NCBI RefSeq assembly: GCF_001426995.1
Contig: NZ_LMFY01000001.1
Span: 556,961 to 620,960 of the forward strand
Origin: Microbacterium sp. Root553
GTDB lineage: Bacteria > Actinomycetota > Actinomycetes > Actinomycetales > Microbacteriaceae
Length of the DNA: 64,000 nt
Reading direction: 5' to 3'
Under the pieces are notes generated by a model. It had not been told where the DNA came from. It did not search any database and worked only from the letters and a program-made list of their open reading frames with translations. This document shows, in pieces, positions 24,926 to 34,429 of this stretch; the stretch's first letter is position 1; every line of letters starts with the position of its first letter. Both the position numbers and the translations under genes were made by a program.

Positions 24926-26082
24926 CGCGCGACAGGCGCACGGTACTCCTCGCCAACCCCGGCGCCGACCTCTACGGCTCGGACCGGATGGCGGTGGAGA
25001 CCGTGCGCGGGCTCGTCCAGCACGGTCGGCGCGTCGTGGTCACGGTGCCCGGCCCCGGTCCCCTCGTCGCCCTGCTGGAGGCGGCGGGCGCCGAGGTCGT
25101 CGAGTGTCCGACGCCGATCATCCGCAAAGGGCTGCTGAGTCCGCGGGGGCTCCTGACTCTCGTCGGCGAGACGATGCGGTCGATCCTGCCGAGTCTTCGG
25201 GTGCTGCGGGAGTCCGGCGCGGGGACGGTCATCGTCAACACGATCACCCCTCCCCTGTGGTTGGCGCTGAGCCGCCTGGGCGGTCGTTACACCATCTGCC
25301 ATGTGCACGAGGGCGAGGCCTCGGTCACCGGGCCGCTGCGTCGGGCGCTCTACGTGCCGCTCGTCTTCGCCAACCGGGTCCTGATCAACAGCAGGTTCAG
25401 CCTCGACGTGCTCGAGGACGCCGCACCCTGGCTGGCCGCGCGCACGCACATCATCTACAACGCCGTCAGCGGCCCCGAGACGGTGGTCCCCGCTCGCGCT
25501 CACCTCGACGGACCGGTCCGGCTGCTCTACGTCGGTCGACTCTCGCACCGCAAGGGACCGCACGTCGCGGTCGAGGCCCTGAGCGAGCTCACCCGCCGGG
25601 GCATCGATGCCCATCTGTCGCTCCTCGGCGCGGTCTTCCCCGGCAACGAGGCATACGCCGACGAGCTGCAGGCGCTCATCGAGCGCCACGGGCTGCGGGA
25701 TCGGGTCGACAGCCTCGGGTTCAAGGCGTCGGTATGGGATGACATCGCGCAGAGCGACATCGTCCTCATCCCGTCCACGGTCGACGAGCCCTTCGGCAAC
25801 ACCGCGGTGGAGGCGGCCCTCGCCGGAAGACCGGCGATCGTCAGCGACGTCGGCGGCCTCCCCGAGGCGAGCGGCCACTCCCGCAGCAGCATCCTCGTTC
25901 CGCCGAGCGATGCCGGAGCGCTCGCAGACGCCGTGGCCCGGATCTCCGACGGGTGGGACGAGTACCGCGAGAAGGCCGCATCGGATGCGGTCACGGTCGC
26001 CGAGGCGTTCTCCTCCGAGAGGTACTCACGGGAGATCGCGGCCGCGGCCTCCCGCCGCCGCGAGGAGAGCGTCGCGATCTAG
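24922..26082 (+). CDS. GT4-family glycosyltransferase
   Basis: 386 residues with two Rossmann-type domains (GT-B fold). The N-terminus has LLANPGADLYGSDRMAVETVRGL, an acceptor-side Gly-rich loop. The C-terminal half has LLYVGRLSHRKGPHVAVEAL and the donor-binding segment VDEPFGNTAVEAALAGRPAIVSDVGGLPE with the conserved Glu residues. It adds a sugar to the growing lipid-linked repeat unit at the inner membrane face. It starts with a GTG that overlaps the previous stop (GTGA). It is the last gene of the five-gene rightward run. Confidence 0.92.
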   Translation: MTRDRRTVLLANPGADLYGSDRMAVETVRGLVQHGRRVVVTVPGPGPLVALLEAAGAEVVECPTPIIRKGLLSPRGLLTLVGETMRSILPSLRVLRESGAGTVIVNTITPPLWLALSRLGGRYTICHVHEGEASVTGPLRRALYVPLVFANRVLINSRFSLDVLEDAAPWLAARTHIIYNAVSGPETVVPARAHLDGPVRLLYVGRLSHRKGPHVAVEALSELTRRGIDAHLSLLGAVFPGNEAYADELQALIERHGLRDRVDSLGFKASVWDDIAQSDIVLIPSTVDEPFGNTAVEAALAGRPAIVSDVGGLPEASGHSRSSILVPPSDAGALADAVARISDGWDEYREKAASDAVTVAEAFSSERYSREIAAAASRRREESVAI

Positions 26083-26114
26083 AAGTTCCCGTAGCGCTCG
26101 CGAGCGCGACACGC

Positions 26115-26120
26115 TAGGAT
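26115..26120 (+). promoter_or_regulatory. -10 box (TAGGAT) for the small lipoprotein/giant surface protein pair
   Basis: TAGGAT just downstream of a 14-bp palindrome (GCGCTCG/CGAGCGC, 26094-26107). It would give a leader of about 85 nt that carries the GGGG-loop hairpins. Confidence 0.45.
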
Positions 26121-26137
26121 CACCTCATTGGGGAGTG

Positions 26138-26155
26138 CGCCATAGGGGTATGGTG
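26138..26155 (+). ncRNA. GGGG-loop hairpin in the lipoprotein leader
   Basis: CGCCATA-GGGG-TATGGTG, 7 bp with one G-T pair. A weaker relative, CATT-GGGG-AGTG, is at 26126-26137. Loop and size match the hairpins in the sugar-transferase, surface-protein and tagD leaders. Confidence 0.55.
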
Positions 26156-26189
26156 TCACGCGGTCTGGTCGGTCTCGGCCTGACGCAGC

Positions 26190-26211
26190 TCCCCGCTGGG
26201 GAAACTGGGGA
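26190..26211 (+). promoter_or_regulatory. Possible alternating stem over the ribosome-binding site
   Basis: TCCCC (26190-26194) can pair with GGGGA at 26198-26202 or with the GGGGA at 26207-26211 that directly precedes the start codon. The second pairing would hide the ribosome-binding site, the first would free it. Confidence 0.4.
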
Positions 26212-26865
26212 ATGACAATCGTGGGGATTGTTCGAGCATGCGCGCCCATCGTGGCGCTGGCACTGTGCGTGGGTCTCGTGGCCTGTTCGGCCGAGGCGAC
26301 GACGGATCCGTCCGAAGGGACGAAGCCGGCGGCGACGTCGTCGGCGTCGCCTGACGCCTCTCCGACCGTGGGCACCGCACCGACGCCGAACGCGGGATCG
26401 ACCGATCCCGATCAGCCGGTCGTCAAGGTCGAGCGCGCAGGTCAGTCGGAGGCGCCGTCGGTGACGGCGGACCCCGCAGACACCGACGAGCCCGTCGAAT
26501 ACGGCGACGACGTGAGCGTCCGCATCGATGACGTCTCGTTCGCCGCCGAGACGTCGCAGGGGCCCGGCAGCTTTCCCGGCCGCGAATACGCGCGTCTGAC
26601 GCTGTCGATCGAGAACGGCTCCTCCGACCCGATCGACCTGGGCACCTCGGTGCTCACCGTGCTCGACGCGAGCGGCGCCGCCGCGGTCCGCGTCTACGCC
26701 GCCGAGGCCGACACGGTCGACTTCGCCGGCGCCCTCGCCCCCGGCGACACCGCCACCGCGAGCTATGCGTTCGCCATACCCGCCGATGCCCGTGACGAGG
26801 TCACCGTCGTCGTCGACTTCGACGGCGAGCACACCTCCGCCGTCTTCCGCGGAGGGCTGGACTGA
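26212..26865 (+). CDS. Small lipoprotein with Ig-like (DUF4352-like) domain
   Basis: 217 residues. Signal peptide with lipobox LVAC at about residues 22-25, then a long Thr/Ser/Pro/Asp linker (26-95). A C-terminal beta-sandwich of about 110 residues follows (YARLTLSIENGSSDPIDLG ... GALAPGDTATASYAFAIPADARDEVTVVVDF). The pattern of a preserved strand, ENGS-type turn and GDTATASYAF resembles telokin/DUF4352 domains (inference). A paralogue lies at 40587-41273, and each of the two sits upstream of a giant surface protein gene. Probable role: an anchor or adaptor on the membrane face for that surface protein. Confidence 0.7.
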   Translation: MTIVGIVRACAPIVALALCVGLVACSAEATTDPSEGTKPAATSSASPDASPTVGTAPTPNAGSTDPDQPVVKVERAGQSEAPSVTADPADTDEPVEYGDDVSVRIDDVSFAAETSQGPGSFPGREYARLTLSIENGSSDPIDLGTSVLTVLDASGAAAVRVYAAEADTVDFAGALAPGDTATASYAFAIPADARDEVTVVVDFDGEHTSAVFRGGLD

Positions 26866-26929
26866 CATGCGCACCGCCCGCACTCCCGACACCGCCCGTC
26901 CCGCACGACTCTCGACACGAGGAACCTCC

Positions 26930-29900
26930 ATGACACGCACCACCCGCGGGACGAACCGTCTCCGCCGCGTGCTCGCCACGATCGCCACGGCGGCGACCGC
27001 ACTGGCCACCATCGCCTTCGTCGCTCTGCCCGCCGACTCGGCGAGCGCCGATACGCCCGGCCAGCCGGAGACGGTCACGGCCGACGTGCTGCCCACCTGG
27101 CAGATCAACGGAGTCGTGTGGAGCCAGGCCGTCGTCGGCAACACCGTCTACGTCACCGGCAGCTTCACGAAGGCCCGCCCGCCGGGGGTCCCGGTCGGCG
27201 GCACGGGTGAGATCGATGCGAACAACGTGTTCGCGTTCGACATCACCACGGGCAACCCGGTGCCGAACTTCAGCCACTCGTTCGACGGACAGGGTCTCGT
27301 GGTCCGCGCGACCCCCGACGGCAAGACCGTCTACTTCGGTGGAGACTTCACCACGGTCGACGGACAGGCACGGGCCCACGTCGCCTCGTTCGACGTCGCC
27401 ACCGGCGCGATGCTCGACTGGGCCCCGCGCGCCGACGGACAGGTCCGCGGGTTCGCCTTCGCCGGCGACACGGTCTACGTGGGCGGGAACTTCCGCTCCA
27501 GCGGCGGTCAGCCGCGCAGCGAACTGGCGGCATGGAACTCCACGACGAAGTCGCTCACCGCCTGGGCGCCCTCCGCCGCCGGCGACGGCTTCGTGTGGGA
27601 CATGCTCACGAGCCCCGATTCCTCCCGCGTGATCATCAGCGGATCCTTCACCACGCTCAACGACGCGAGCGCGTACGGCATGGCCTCGATCGATGCCGCG
27701 ACCGGTGCGACACTCCCCTGGGCCGCCACCGACCGCATCAAGTCCGCCGGCCTGAACGGTGCGATCTCGAGCCTCACCACCGACGGCACCCAGGTGTACG
27801 GCACCGGCTACGCGTTCGGCGCCGGTGCGTCGTTCGAGGGCACGTTCGCCGCCGATCCGTACTCGGGTCAGATCACCTGGCTCAACGACTGCCTCGGCGA
27901 CACCTACGCGAGCTTCCCGCAGGGCGGGGTGCTGTACTCGGTCTCGCACAAGCACGACTGCAGCGTCGTCGGTGGATTCGGCGACACGAACCCGCGGTCG
28001 CGCTGGCAGAAGGCGCTCGCGGAGAGCACGACGCCCACCGGCGTGATCACGCAGAAGGACGCGTACGGCTGGGACTTCACGGGCCTGCCCTACACCGAGC
28101 AGCTGAACTGGTACCCGGACCTCGAGTTCGGCACGTACACCAGTTCCCGTCAGGCCGCGTGGTCGGTCACCGGCAACGCGAACTACGTCGTCCTCGGAGG
28201 CGAGTTCCCGAAGGTGAACAATGTGGCCCAGCAGGGTCTGGTGCGCTTCGGCAAGGCGAACGTCTCCCCGCACGCGGTCGGGCCCGTCTACAACGCCGGA
28301 CTCACCCCCTCTCCGTACTCGAACGAGTCGGGCGTCGTGCGCGTTCCCTTCAACAGCGCGTGGGATCGCGACAACGCGACGATCACGTACGACGTGTTCC
28401 GCAGCCCCTCGGTCAAGATCGCCACGGTCACCCGCACCGACGGTCGGTTCTGGAACCTCCCGAACATCAGCATCACCGACAGCGGACAGACGCCGGGCGC
28501 GCAGGTGCGTTACCAGGTCAGGGCGAAGGATGCCGACGGCAACGTGCAGTGGAGCGCCTGGTCGCCCTACGTGACCGTGTCCGGCACACCCACCTCGGCC
28601 TACCGCGCTGCGGTCCGCTCGAGCGGGGCCAACCACTACTGGCGCCTCGACGAGGCGACCGGGACTCGCCTCTCCGACGACGTCGGCGACGCACCGGGCA
28701 CCGCCAGCGGGCTGACCCTCGGAACGGGCGGCGCCCTGCAGAACGAGAGCACCGCTGCGATCACCTCCGCGGGCGGGAGCTCCCCGAAGATGACCACGCA
28801 GGATGTCAGCGCCGCGCCCGCGGCGGTCACCGTCGAGGCCTGGGTCAAGACGACCAACACCCGCGGCGGACGCATCGTCGGATTCGGCGACTCCGCGACG
28901 GGCACCTCGACATCGGGGAACACCGACCGCGTGCTCTACCTCGACACGTCGGGGCGCGCGAACTTCGCGATCAACGACGGTTCGTACCGCACGGTCCTCA
29001 GCCGCTCCGCGGTCAACGACGGCAACTGGCACCACCTCGTCGGCACGGTCGACAGTCAGGGCATGCAGCTGTTCGTCGACGGCAAGCGGGTCGACCGCGA
29101 CCAGGCGCGCACGTCGCCGAAGATCTACAACGGCTTCTGGCGCATCGGCGCCGACCAGACGAACGGCTTCGCCAACAAGCCGACCAACGCCGGTCTCGCA
29201 GGTTCGATCGACGACGTCGCGGTCTACCCGACCGCGCTGAGCCCGGCGGACATCCGGTCGCACTACCTCTCCAGCGGGCGTTCCGCGGCCTGGAGCGCGG
29301 CGCCGACCGATGCGTACGGCGCTGCGGTGTCGACCGACAAGCCCGACGTGTACTGGCGTCTCAACGAGACCGCGGCGGGCACGATCGCCGACTCCGCGGC
29401 GGGCGGCTCGACCGGCAATCTCGGCGGCACGGTGACCCGTGGCCAGACGTCGGCGATCGGCACCGGTACCGCGACGACCTTCAACGGATCGAACGCTCTC
29501 GTGGTCGCCCAGGAGAGCTGGAACGCTCCGACGACGTACAGTGCCGAGCTGTGGTTCAAGACGACGACGACCAGGGGCGGCACACTGATCGGCTTCGGCA
29601 ACACGTCGAGCGGTCTGAGCACGCAGTACGATCGGCACGTCATCATGCAGAACGACGGCAAGATCCAGTTCGGCAGCGGCCAGCCGCAGACCACGCTGCT
29701 CACGCCGACGGCGTACAACGACGGCCAGTGGCACCACGTGGTCGCCACGCAGGGCGCTTCCGGCATGAAGCTCTGGCTCGACACGCAGCTCGTAGGCAGC
29801 AACTCCATGGCTGCGTCCGAGAACTACCGCGGCTACTGGCGGATCGGGGGCGACAAGACCTGGGGCAGCACCTCCAGCAACTACATCGCCGCGACGCTCG

Positions 29901-31645
29901 ACGAGGTCGCCGTGTATCCCACGGCGCTCTCCGAGCAGAGCATCCGCGATCACTTCGCCGCAAGCGGTCGCACCGTCCCCGGTCGGGCACCCGTCGCGGC
30001 CTTCACCTCCGCGGCGAACAAGCTGAAGCTCGACGTCGACGCGAGCACCTCGACGGACGCCGACGGCGGCCCCCTCACCTATGCGTGGAACTTCGGCGAC
30101 GGCGTGCTCGCGACGGGCGCCACGGCCTCGCACACCTACAGCACGGGCGGTACCTACACGGTCACTCTCAAGGTCACCGACAGCACGTCGCTGGTCAACG
30201 TGGTGTCGCGATCGGTGACAGTGGTGCCGAACCAGGCGCCGACAGCGGCCGTCAGCGCGACGGCGGCTCACCTGGACGTCGCCTTCGACGGCTCGGCCTC
30301 GGCCGACGCCGACGGGACGATCGCGAGCTACGCCTGGGACTTCGGCGACGGAGCCACGGGCACGGGGGCGACCGCATCGCACACGTATGCCACCGCGGGC
30401 GAGTTCACGGTGACCCTGACGGTGACCGACGACAACGGGACGACCGCGAGCACGACCCGCGCGGTCACGACCACGCTGGCTCCGAACCAGGATCCGACGG
30501 CGGCCTTCACGACCTCGACGGACCTTCTCGCGATCAGCACCGACGCCACCACCTCCACCGATCCCGACGGCACCATCCAGTCGTACGCGTGGACCTTCGG
30601 CGACGGGGCGACCGGCACGGGGGTCACGGCCGCTCACACGTACGCGGGAGCGGGCACGTACACCGTGACGCTCACCGTGACGGACAACCGCGGCGGCACC
30701 TCCACGCTCACGCACGACGTCACCGTGGCTCCGAACCAGGCGCCGACCGCGGCCTTCACGACGGCGGCGACCAATCTCGCGCTGAGCGTGAACGCCGGCG
30801 GATCCGCCGACCCCGACGGGGCGATCGCCTCGTACGCCTGGGACTTCGGCGACGGCAGCACGGGTACGGGCGCCACGGCGACCCGCACCTACACGGCCGG
30901 TGGCACCTACACCGTCACTTTGACGGTCACGGACGACCGGGGCGCGACGGCCACTTCGACGAAGACGGTCACGGTCACCGCAGCTCCGCAGGTGTGGGCG
31001 CAGGACGCCTTCACCCGCACCGGGACCAACGGGTGGGGCACAGCGACGACCACGGGTGGCGCCTGGACGACGTTCCCGAACACCTCGACGGCACTGAGCA
31101 AGTTCGCGGTCAACGGCACCGGCGGGACCGTCTCGCTCTCGGCGGGGAACAACTACACCGCATCGTTGGCGGGCTCGACGGCGTCGACGAACACCGAGGA
31201 ACGGTTCACGCTCGCGTTCTCCCAGCCCTCGACCGGCGGAGGATTCTACTTCTCGGCGATCGCACGTCAGATCGACAGCGCGAACGACTACCGAGCGAAG
31301 GTGCGTGTCGCCTCCAACGGCGTCGTGACGCTGTGGCTGACGAAGACCACCGGCGGCACCGAGACGATCCTCACGACGACCACGGTCAGCGGCCTCTCCG
31401 TCACGGCCGCGGACCAGCTGAGCGTGAGGTTCCAGGCGACCGGGACCAACCCGACCACGCTGAAGGCGAAGATCTGGCGCACGTCCGCCGCGGAACCCGC
31501 GGCATGGACGGCCACGACGACGGATGCCACCGCCGCCCTCCAGGCCCCCGGGTACGTGGGCGTGAACAGCTACCTGTCATCGAGCGCCACGGCGGTGCCC
31601 GTGGTGTACACGTACGACGACTTCTGGGCCGGCCCCGCGCAGTAG
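26930..31645 (+). CDS. Giant secreted beta-propeller/LamG/PKD surface protein (copy 1)
   Basis: 1571 residues. Sec signal peptide (RLRRVLATIATAATALATIAF ... SASA), start ATG 26930 6 nt after GAGGA; an ATG at 26867 is less likely. Domains by rough residue: 44-450 delta-60/DUF5122-like propeller repeats (FGGDFTTVDGQARAHVASFD); 455-555 Fn3-like; 557-783 and 790-1013 two LamG/concanavalin-like domains, each with NDGNWHH or NDGQWHH; 1022-1350 four PKD domains (YAWNFGDG type); 1354-1571 a lectin-like domain shared with the other secreted proteins here. No LPXTG motif or C-terminal membrane anchor. It probably binds polysaccharide on the cell surface. Confidence 0.88.
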   Translation: MTRTTRGTNRLRRVLATIATAATALATIAFVALPADSASADTPGQPETVTADVLPTWQINGVVWSQAVVGNTVYVTGSFTKARPPGVPVGGTGEIDANNVFAFDITTGNPVPNFSHSFDGQGLVVRATPDGKTVYFGGDFTTVDGQARAHVASFDVATGAMLDWAPRADGQVRGFAFAGDTVYVGGNFRSSGGQPRSELAAWNSTTKSLTAWAPSAAGDGFVWDMLTSPDSSRVIISGSFTTLNDASAYGMASIDAATGATLPWAATDRIKSAGLNGAISSLTTDGTQVYGTGYAFGAGASFEGTFAADPYSGQITWLNDCLGDTYASFPQGGVLYSVSHKHDCSVVGGFGDTNPRSRWQKALAESTTPTGVITQKDAYGWDFTGLPYTEQLNWYPDLEFGTYTSSRQAAWSVTGNANYVVLGGEFPKVNNVAQQGLVRFGKANVSPHAVGPVYNAGLTPSPYSNESGVVRVPFNSAWDRDNATITYDVFRSPSVKIATVTRTDGRFWNLPNISITDSGQTPGAQVRYQVRAKDADGNVQWSAWSPYVTVSGTPTSAYRAAVRSSGANHYWRLDEATGTRLSDDVGDAPGTASGLTLGTGGALQNESTAAITSAGGSSPKMTTQDVSAAPAAVTVEAWVKTTNTRGGRIVGFGDSATGTSTSGNTDRVLYLDTSGRANFAINDGSYRTVLSRSAVNDGNWHHLVGTVDSQGMQLFVDGKRVDRDQARTSPKIYNGFWRIGADQTNGFANKPTNAGLAGSIDDVAVYPTALSPADIRSHYLSSGRSAAWSAAPTDAYGAAVSTDKPDVYWRLNETAAGTIADSAAGGSTGNLGGTVTRGQTSAIGTGTATTFNGSNALVVAQESWNAPTTYSAELWFKTTTTRGGTLIGFGNTSSGLSTQYDRHVIMQNDGKIQFGSGQPQTTLLTPTAYNDGQWHHVVATQGASGMKLWLDTQLVGSNSMAASENYRGYWRIGGDKTWGSTSSNYIAATLDEVAVYPTALSEQSIRDHFAASGRTVPGRAPVAAFTSAANKLKLDVDASTSTDADGGPLTYAWNFGDGVLATGATASHTYSTGGTYTVTLKVTDSTSLVNVVSRSVTVVPNQAPTAAVSATAAHLDVAFDGSASADADGTIASYAWDFGDGATGTGATASHTYATAGEFTVTLTVTDDNGTTASTTRAVTTTLAPNQDPTAAFTTSTDLLAISTDATTSTDPDGTIQSYAWTFGDGATGTGVTAAHTYAGAGTYTVTLTVTDNRGGTSTLTHDVTVAPNQAPTAAFTTAATNLALSVNAGGSADPDGAIASYAWDFGDGSTGTGATATRTYTAGGTYTVTLTVTDDRGATATSTKTVTVTAAPQVWAQDAFTRTGTNGWGTATTTGGAWTTFPNTSTALSKFAVNGTGGTVSLSAGNNYTASLAGSTASTNTEERFTLAFSQPSTGGGFYFSAIARQIDSANDYRAKVRVASNGVVTLWLTKTTGGTETILTTTTVSGLSVTAADQLSVRFQATGTNPTTLKAKIWRTSAAEPAAWTATTTDATAALQAPGYVGVNSYLSSSATAVPVVYTYDDFWAGPAQ

Positions 31646-31663
31646 GCGCGGTCCGGGACGACG

Positions 31664-31703
31664 CGTGAGGGGCCGGGGTGCATATGCACCCCGGCCCCTC
31701 ACG
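31664..31703. terminator. 40-bp perfect palindrome, bidirectional terminator
   Basis: Perfect 20+20 inverted repeat centred on CATATG, between the convergent giant surface protein and beta-helix genes. The stem core is CGGGG/CCCCG-rich. No T-run, but it is symmetrical and would stop transcription from both sides. Confidence 0.85.
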
Positions 31704-31723
31704 TCATCCCGTGCGGACGTGGA

Positions 31724-34264
31724 TCAGGGGAACCGCGCCCCGATCGTCGGCGTCGAAGAGCCGAGGATGCTCGCGACGATGCCCGGGAGACCACGGGTCG
31801 CCGCCGTGACTCCCGCGAGCAGTCGCCCGGAGGAGTCGGTGACCGGTCGCCCCTCGACGGCCGTCGAGTTCGCATCCTGTCCGGTCGTGGAGCGGTAGCT
31901 CTGCCAGGTGGTGAACACATAGGGGTCCACGTTGGCGGTGCCGCGCGACCACACGACGAACCAGGTCGGTGCGCTGGCGCTGTTGCGCTGGATCACGTTG
32001 CCGTCCGAGCTGATCCTGAGCTCGGCGGGAGTGTACCGGTGGGTGTAGTCCTCGATGCACACCGTGCAGTTGCCCGAGCTCTCGCCGATCACGTTGTTGC
32101 CGATCGAGATGTCGCGGATGAGCCAGGGCATCGTCGCGTCCGGGAACGGACGTCGCGAGTTGTGACCCGGCACAGCCGCATCCGTCGAGCTGCGGCTGTC
32201 CTGCACGATGTTGACCGCGCGATCGCCGCCGATGATCGTGTTGTTCCAGAGGTTCACAGCGCCGGTGTTGTTGATCTTGACGCCGTTGCCGACGTTGCGC
32301 AGCACCAGGTTGTTCACGAAGTCGATCTTGTTCGAGAGCTCGAGGAACGCTCCCGCTCCCCTGTTCTCCACGAAGTCGGAACCCGCGATCCGCACGTCGT
32401 ACACCGACTGGTCGAGCCAGAGTCCCGGTCCGTCGTTGCGGAGCATGGCGGAATCGGTGACGGTGACGCCACGCGACTTCGTGATCTTGACGCCCCCCGA
32501 GACGGGTGCGGTGTTGAAGTGCTCCGCATTGTTCTCGAGGGAGAGCAGATCGTCGATGACGAGGGCGTCGGCGTAGTTCGCTCCGAGACCCATGAGGCCG
32601 TTCCGCGCCAGGGTGACATCACGGATCGTCGCGTTCGCGGCACCCACGAAGAGCCCGGTCGTCGCGGTGTCGTAGATGACGACGTTCTCGAGGGTCGCCC
32701 GCGGCGCTTCCACGGTGACCGCACCCATCATCCAGACCGACGTCGCGTAGTTGCGCACGCCGATCCCGCGCACGACCGCACCCTCGCCGCGCAACGACAG
32801 CGCCTTCGTGAGGGTGGAGGTGCGTACCGTGCGACCGGTCGGATCGCTGCCGAGGTACAGTCGGTCGGCTGCGACATCGGTGAAGAACGTGCCGGCCTTG
32901 AGCGCTGCGAGCGACGCGACCTCGGCCTGGGCGACGCCGTCGATCCACACCTGCTCGGGGTGGGCGGCCATCGGGTACGCCGGGTTCAGCCACTTCCACC
33001 CGGCGGCGGTGCCGTCGGACTCGCCCCGGGTGAAGGACGGCGTCGAATCGAAGTCGTACTTCCAGTCGGCGCTGAACCAGCGACCACCGGAGGACTGCCA
33101 GTTCTTCAGCGTCGTGGCGCCGTCGAACCAGACGGCCTCACCGGGGTACGACTGGATCGTGATCTTCTTGCCGGAGGGGACCACCACCGACTCGGCATAC
33201 GAGCCCGCCCGCAGGACGAGCGTCGCTCCGGAGGCGGCCCGGTCGACCGCCGCCTGCACCGACGCGAACGGCGCCGCCGATGTACCGGTGCCGGCGGACT
33301 TGCCGGTCGGGCTCACGAACAGCGCGCCCGCGGGCACGGGGTACGTCGTCGTGCCCACCGCCGCGGATCCCGCTCCGGTTCGCGCGCCCGTCACGTTCCA
33401 CGCCGGAGCGTTGCCGGCGGGAGTCGTCGGCGGAGTCGGCGGAGTCGGCGGAGTCGGGTTGGTCGGCGGTTTCGGCGGTGTCGGGTTGGTGGGGTTGGTC
33501 GGGTTGGTGGGGTTGGTCGGAGGCGTCGGCGTCGTCGCCTTCTTCGTCGTCACCCGCAGATCGTCGAACAGCGTCGTGAGGGTCGGCGTGCTTCGCGACA
33601 CGTACACGCGAACCCCCATCCGCCCGCTGGCGGTGAGGCGCTTCGCAGAGCGATCCGTGACGGAGAGCTTCCAGGTGGTGGGTTTCGCGCCGACCGCACT
33701 CACGCGCGCATCGACGGCGACGGCCGTCGACCCCGAGAGCCGGGTCTCGAGCACGAACGGCATGCCCGCCTTGACGCGCAGCTCCGGCACGGTGGTGTGC
33801 CCGAGCGTCGTCTGCACGCCCGCGTTGACGCGCTGCGTCTCGAGCAGCACGACGCCCTTCGGATCGATGCGGAGCTGCGTCTGATAGAAGCCGCCGGTGG
33901 TCACTCGCGACTGCAGACTGAGATAGACGCCGGCACCCGACTTGGGCAGCTGCGGCAGCGTGAAGACCGTCGATTGCGTGGAATCCGCGGCCGTGATCCC
34001 GACCGGGCGGGCCGTCGCTGTGGCGCCGGCCGCCACCGCTCCGATCTTCGCCCTGCCATTGGCGACCGAGAAGGATGCCGTGCTGGACACCTCGTACGTG
34101 GTGCCGGTCGCCGCGGCGCCGAGGCCCTTGACGACCGTACGACTCATGGCGTCCTGCAGGAGGACGACGTCGGCCGGCTCAGCGGCCGCGACGGGGGACA
34201 CGGTCGCGACGGACAGAAGGAGTGCGGACAGCGATGCGACGAGCGGGAGGGTACGTGAACGCAT
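31724..34264 (-). CDS. Secreted right-handed beta-helix protein with lectin-like N-terminal domain
   Basis: 846 residues with a Sec signal peptide (ending near SPVAAA). Residues about 33-240 are the same lectin-like domain found at the C-terminus of the two giant surface proteins. Then comes a Pro/Thr repeat linker (about 240-290), then a parallel beta-helix of the pectate-lyase/DUF1565 type (ALFVSPTGKSAGTGTSAAPFASVQAAVDRA, followed by many ANATIRDVTLARNG-like rungs). Such proteins are polysaccharide lyases, hydrolases or epimerases, or binding proteins. It likely processes or binds the exopolysaccharide of this locus. No catalytic residues could be fixed. Confidence 0.85.
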   Translation of the reverse strand: MRSRTLPLVASLSALLLSVATVSPVAAAEPADVVLLQDAMSRTVVKGLGAAATGTTYEVSSTASFSVANGRAKIGAVAAGATATARPVGITAADSTQSTVFTLPQLPKSGAGVYLSLQSRVTTGGFYQTQLRIDPKGVVLLETQRVNAGVQTTLGHTTVPELRVKAGMPFVLETRLSGSTAVAVDARVSAVGAKPTTWKLSVTDRSAKRLTASGRMGVRVYVSRSTPTLTTLFDDLRVTTKKATTPTPPTNPTNPTNPTNPTPPKPPTNPTPPTPPTPPTTPAGNAPAWNVTGARTGAGSAAVGTTTYPVPAGALFVSPTGKSAGTGTSAAPFASVQAAVDRAASGATLVLRAGSYAESVVVPSGKKITIQSYPGEAVWFDGATTLKNWQSSGGRWFSADWKYDFDSTPSFTRGESDGTAAGWKWLNPAYPMAAHPEQVWIDGVAQAEVASLAALKAGTFFTDVAADRLYLGSDPTGRTVRTSTLTKALSLRGEGAVVRGIGVRNYATSVWMMGAVTVEAPRATLENVVIYDTATTGLFVGAANATIRDVTLARNGLMGLGANYADALVIDDLLSLENNAEHFNTAPVSGGVKITKSRGVTVTDSAMLRNDGPGLWLDQSVYDVRIAGSDFVENRGAGAFLELSNKIDFVNNLVLRNVGNGVKINNTGAVNLWNNTIIGGDRAVNIVQDSRSSTDAAVPGHNSRRPFPDATMPWLIRDISIGNNVIGESSGNCTVCIEDYTHRYTPAELRISSDGNVIQRNSASAPTWFVVWSRGTANVDPYVFTTWQSYRSTTGQDANSTAVEGRPVTDSSGRLLAGVTAATRGLPGIVASILGSSTPTIGARFP
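33420..33530 (-). repeat. Low-complexity repeats encoding the Pro/Thr linker
   Basis: Short tandem units (GTCGGCGGA and GGGTTGGTGG types) that encode NPTNPT and PPTPPT runs between the two domains of the beta-helix protein. They are in-frame, so copy-number change would alter linker length only. Confidence 0.7.
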
Positions 34265-34429
34265 GGGGGAGCTCCGATGTGCTTCTCTTCACTGCAAGGG
34301 TCGGGTGTAGCAGCGCAGACATCCGACGTCGGTGGCGGATGATACGGCGGACTATAAAGATATGCCCTGAATGATACCTGTGCATCAACTGAGAGCAACC
34401 CGGTCCGCGAAGAGAAGAGCCCGACTCCG

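Noticed and set aside
26801..30715. Very long open frame opposite the first giant surface protein
   Set aside because: High-GC shadow frame with Arg/Gly/Val-rich low-complexity translation and no domain; the plus-strand gene has a signal peptide and clear domains.
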